The position numbers and the translations under genes were made by a program. Below are positions 61,183 through 64,000 of a stretch of 64,000 nt of DNA, piece after piece. The notes under the pieces were generated by a model. It worked only from the letters and a program-made list of their open reading frames with translations, was not told the DNA's origin and made no database searches. The stretch is from Actinernus sp. WN-2022. Its lineage: Eukaryota; Cnidaria; Anthozoa; Actiniaria; Actinernidae. The stretch is taken from contig JAOWCC010000655.1 of the NCBI GenBank assembly GCA_030867875.1, positions 7,462,269-7,526,268 of the forward strand. Reading direction: 5' to 3'. The stretch's first letter is position 1; every line of letters starts with the position of its first letter.

Positions 61183-61722
61183 TTAAATGAACGAAAAGCG
61201 TTCATTAATACCGTGAGGTGACAAAGTTCCTAATTTGAAAATAAAGTTCTGTTCTTTGCGTTTACGAGTGTCGGTAGTACCTTGATGCAGAGAAATGCCG
61301 CATACAGTGATGTGATTAATGCAATGACCAGGAAGGTTAAAGTGACGAGCTACAGGTTTGGCGAGATCCTTGCTGTTAGTTTTAACATCTAGCAAGTGTT
61401 CGCGGAATCGATCTCCTAATCTTCGCTCTGTTTCTCCGATGTAGAGTTTGTTACAAAGTGTGTAGGTGATACAATAAATGACATTACTGGAAGTACAATC
61501 AAAATGATCAGTGACTTTAAGAGAGCCTTTCGGTCCTGAAATAAAAGTCGTAGGTTTAGTGTAAGCACAGGTATTGCATCGTGTCCTAGAGCATTTAAAA
61601 GTGCCTGGTTGAAGATCAGGTTGTAGTGATCCTTTGACATGGGAATCACGGAGATTCTTCAGTGTCACGTTTGAAAGAAATGAGAGGAGGCTGCGGGAAA
61701 ATAGAGGCGGTCTCTGGATCAC
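61183..61722 (-). pseudogene. Penelope-like GIY-YIG endonuclease domain
   Basis: 179-codon frame; the real homology starts near residue 22 (LKNLRDSHVKGS). Cys motif CSRTRCNTC lies ahead of the nuclease core, as in Penelope proteins. The GIY-YIG pair is VIYCITYTLCNKLYIGETER, with the catalytic Arg in DRFREHL and conserved His in ARHFNLPGH. Ends KLGTLSPHGINERFSFI. It is separated from the RT by a one-base frameshift at about 61660, so the element cannot make one protein. Confidence 0.85.
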
Positions 61723-62436
61723 TCTGTAAAATCTTAAAGTTCCTTTGGATAATTTTCTTGATAGACAGATTAGACGGATGGTAAATCAATGGAAACGGAA
61801 TCCTATCTTCAGTCTTCGGTTTGGACGGTAGCAGAGCCGTTCTTCTGTCGATGTCACGGGCGCGGTCCAATGCAGTTGTCAAAACAGCGTTAGGATAACC
61901 GCGCTCGACAAAGAACTGGTGCATCTCCTCGGACTTTGAATTGAAGTCGGATTCATCGCTGCACAAACGGCGAAGCCAAAGGAATTGAGAATACGGGATA
62001 GAGGTTTTAACATGTGTAGGATGAGAAGATGAAAACAATAAATAACTGTGCGAATCAGTTGGCTTGTAATGAACAGTAGTAGTTAGACTATTGCCGCTAA
62101 CAGAAACATTGACATCCAAAAAAGTGATAGAAACATCTGAAATCTCCCATGTGAAGTCGAGAGCCGGATGAAAGTTGTTAACAAAATCAATAAACCGTTC
62201 TAGATCACGTTTACTAGAAGAAGTTGCACCGATGCAGTCATCGATGTAACGACCAAAAAAATCAGGCGTAGGACCGTCGTACTGATCAGAAATTTGTTCC
62301 TCTACATAACCAACAAAAACTGGGTTAGCATAACTGGGGCCCATTTTCGTGCCCATAGCTACGCCGTTAGTCTTCTTGTAAAATTCACCAGAAAATGAAA
62401 AGCAATTGAGAGTAAGAACGAGCTCGGCTAAACGAA
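61646..62436 (-). pseudogene. Penelope-like RT, C-terminal half with YIDD catalytic box
   Basis: Open from 62436 to 61646. Starts with SGEFYKKTNGVAMGTKMGPS, has GRYIDDCIG as the RT catalytic motif, then FTWEISDVSITFLDVNVSVS and thumb-region sequence (YTD-like HYKPTDSHSYLLFSSSHPTH). It goes out of frame after SFKRD near 61665, just before the linker to the GIY-YIG domain. Interrupted upstream by the insertion at 62442. Confidence 0.85.
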
Positions 62437-62563
62437 TTAGATAGGCAACTAGTTCCTGTAAAAACTAGTTTTGGTCTGCGTCGGCGGGGAAGATAAACAC
62501 TGGTATGTAATCAACTAAAGTCGATTGAGGTATGCTAACCGCCGTGGAAAGCGAGTAGCAGCT

Positions 62564-62591
62564 GACGTTTCGAGCGCTAGCCCTTCGTCAG
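62564..62591 (-). ncRNA. Hammerhead-ribozyme-like core, inverted copy
   Basis: Exact reverse complement of the block at 62620-62647, in the left arm of the nested insertion, with the same intact core letters. Confidence 0.48.
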
Positions 62592-62619
62592 AGCAAAAGA
62601 GCAAAAGAGCTCTTTTGCT

Positions 62620-62647
62620 CTGACGAAGGGCTAGCGCTCGAAACGTC
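62620..62647 (+). ncRNA. Hammerhead-ribozyme-like core in Penelope terminal repeat
   Basis: The block reads CTGACGA, a 4-bp stem GGGC/GCTC with loop TAGC, GAAA, then CGTC. This fits the CUGANGA...GAAA...UH hammerhead core with a minimal stem III (ACGU is self-complementary, so a dimer form is possible). GCT before and AGC after can start stem I. Penelope elements are known to carry hammerheads in their terminal repeats; activity here is inferred. The mirror copy is at 62564-62591 on the - strand. Confidence 0.5.
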
Positions 62648-63165
62648 AGCTGCTACTCGCTTTCCACGCATACCTCAATCGACTTTAGTTGATTACATAC
62701 CAGTGTTAAACGAATTAGAGTTTCGGTGCTACTACTTTGAGGTTCCAGGATAGTTCGGCGGTCAAAAAAGTGTTTAAGTGCTTTAAGTCCCTCGTCATTG
62801 GGTATGACAGTGTACAGAGACTTAACGTCCATTGTGAATAGGAGCTTATTGTCGGTATGAAATGTAAACTAGTCAAAAATCTGGAGTGCATGGTTAGTGT
62901 CCTTAATGTAGGAAGGTAAATATGTACGAAAGGAGTCATCTGCTTTTCCAGGTAACTAGAAATTAATTCAGTAGGACAACTACAAGCAGAAACAATAGGG
63001 CGGCCGGGATTGTTAGCTTTGTAGATCTTAGGCAAAAAGTATATGTGTGAAGTTCTAGGAGTAGTAACGATAAGGTTACTAGCAGTATGCGGGAGTTCCT
63101 GTTTAGAAATTAAACCATTAATGGACTCCTTGACGAGCTTTTGATTAGCCGGAGTGAGATCTTTT

Positions 63166-63900
63166 TTGACCTGACGGCCTGGTTATCGCACCGTATGCCA
63201 TAGTCTACCGTATTGAAACGCAGTCCGAGACAGGTAGATGTGAAATGCAAGCCTTGTGTGCGGATTCTTGTAATCCGAGCTCCGAGAGAATGTGACCACA
63301 CAGCGCATAGTTAGCGTGAGCTTGTGACGGGGTGGAAACTCCTATGAAATCATCCAAGTAGCTGAGAAAGTCACATCCAAATTGCGAAAGAATGAAGCAT
63401 ACGGCGTTTGTGGCCCTTTGACATGCCATGGCGGCTGTACGTAACCCCATTGGTAAAACGACATCGAAATATAGTTCGTCCCGCCAGCAATAACCTAACA
63501 ACGGGTAGTCGAAGGGATCTACCGGAAACTGACGGTAAGCTCGTTGTAAGTCACGCTTAAACAAAAGACAACCAGAGCCGCACGCCACGATACGAGAGGC
63601 GATCTCATCTACCGTGGGATAAGTGAGCGAAAACTGATCGCCTAAATAAGTATCGGCTGGGATCCCGTCGAACCTGTGGGCCAGCTAAGATCCAAAATAA
63701 CGCGACGTACACCTGGATCTTGTTTAGGAACGGAATTTAAGGGGGAGACTGCGATGTCGTGATCGAAAGGGTTACGTTGAAAAGGACCGATTGTGGAGTG
63801 ATGTGAAAGTTCAGCAGCTAGATAAGAATCTATGGCGGCCGGAAATGCTGTGGCGCCCTTGTGATTGCGCCGTTCGCCTATAGAAAATAACTGAGTGTAA
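63166..63900 (-). pseudogene. Reverse transcriptase of a DIRS/Ngaro-like (tyrosine recombinase) retroelement, decayed
   Basis: From right to left on the - strand: STIGPFQRNPFDHDIAVSPL and VPKQDPGVRRVILDLSWP (about 63810-63685), a break at about 63650, then a long frame 63588-63205 with LFKRDLQRAYRQFPVDPFDY (fingers/palm), LPMGLRTAAMACQRATNAVC, and FLSYLDDFIG as the catalytic box. A further frame shift near 63240 leads to CLGLRFNTVDYGIR. It ends abruptly at about 63166 against the Penelope element. It is a different family from the DIRS-like remnant at 44.6-46.3 kb. Confidence 0.8.
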
Positions 63901-63904
63901 TCAT

Positions 63905-64000
63905 AACCCGGGGGGGGACTCCCTTATGTGAGGGGTACATGGATGCTCGTCGTACCTTTTAGGGGTCAAAATCAGGAGTTTGGTACCACTTAGGGTATCC
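63905..64000. mobile_element. Left end of a G-run-ended repeat running off the window
   Basis: cccggggggggactccctta followed by ggggtacatggatgctcgtc and ggtaccacttagggtatcc. The inner part is the reverse complement of 2140-2190, so both are the same family. Truncated by the window edge. Confidence 0.55.

Larger units (their letters stand above)
62442..62706. mobile_element. Nested insertion: inverted pair of Penelope terminal repeats with 13-bp target duplication
   Basis: Two copies of the pLTR meet head to head around gagcaaaagagctcttttgctc at about 62600-62620. The right copy is shorter. The insertion is flanked by taaacgaattaga at 62429-62441 and 62707-62719 and interrupts the RT of the older element. 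Confidence 0.8.
61183..63165 (-). mobile_element. Penelope-like element, decayed, with RT and GIY-YIG domains
   Basis: On the - strand from right to left: an N-terminal RT region starting near 63165, an RT part at 62715-63110 (LPKIYKANNPGRPIVSACS) that loses frame after about 62950, a nested 265-bp insertion (62442-62706), then RT with the YIDD box (GRYIDDCIG) and a C-terminal GIY-YIG nuclease. It is cut off at 63165 against another retroelement. Penelope elements prime at broken DNA or telomeric ends and use the GIY-YIG nuclease in some lineages. Confidence 0.85.

Overview
The window looks like a stretch of animal nuclear DNA, most likely from an anthozoan cnidarian (stony coral or anemone). 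It is AT-rich, has spliced genes with GT-AG introns, and is crowded with element types common in such genomes: a BEL/Pao LTR element, Penelope-like elements, tyrosine-recombinase (DIRS/Ngaro-like) retroelements, CR1/L2-like LINE fragments, tRNA-derived SINEs and many short inverted-repeat DNA elements, including a family with G/C-run ends. The species assignment is inference.

Only two host genes could be reconstructed with confidence. (1) On the + strand, nine phase-compatible coding exons between 8440 and 22292 encode a predicted 633-residue protein that I do not recognise. It has a signal peptide, a His-rich N-terminal region, hydrophobic and helical middle segments, and a C-terminus with two helix-turn-helix-like repeats, each bracketed by cysteines. 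(2) On the + strand, two exons (53749-53954 and 57500-58370) encode a 358-residue, ten-helix EamA/drug-metabolite transporter of the plant WAT1-like type. A possible single exon of another gene lies on the - strand at 53024-53248.

Layout: 1-8400 is repeat-rich intergenic DNA (LINE tails, SINE-like pieces, small hairpin elements, a CACGTG array at 4450-4525). 8433-22410 is gene 1, with LINE, Penelope and inverted-repeat elements in its introns. 22771-23520 is an 8-copy 91/95-bp array carrying CCAAT boxes, followed at once by a TATA-like box. 23600-36700 is repeat-derived DNA with a broken inverted duplication around 26.1-30.7 kb and a LINE 3' end at 34.6-35.4 kb. 36786-43231 is a BEL/Pao retrotransposon on the - strand with apparently identical 494-bp LTRs and a GCATG target duplication; it looks complete apart from a one-base frameshift in reverse transcriptase. 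43566-44467 is a DNA element holding a zinc-finger-like fragment. 44630-46285 is a decayed DIRS-like element. 46453-48780 holds two more short DNA elements. 48817-52352 is a fold-back element with two opposed 46-bp satellite arrays. 53749-58452 is the transporter gene. 58.6-60.7 kb is repeats. 60.87-63.17 kb is a decayed Penelope-like element with a nested insertion of inverted terminal repeats that carry hammerhead-ribozyme-like motifs. 63.17-63.9 kb is a decayed tyrosine-recombinase-type reverse transcriptase. A G-run element runs off the end.

The two host genes share no visible pathway. Most of the window's structure comes from successive, often nested insertions. Several can be read directly because the empty site, the target duplication or a paralogous copy is also in the window.
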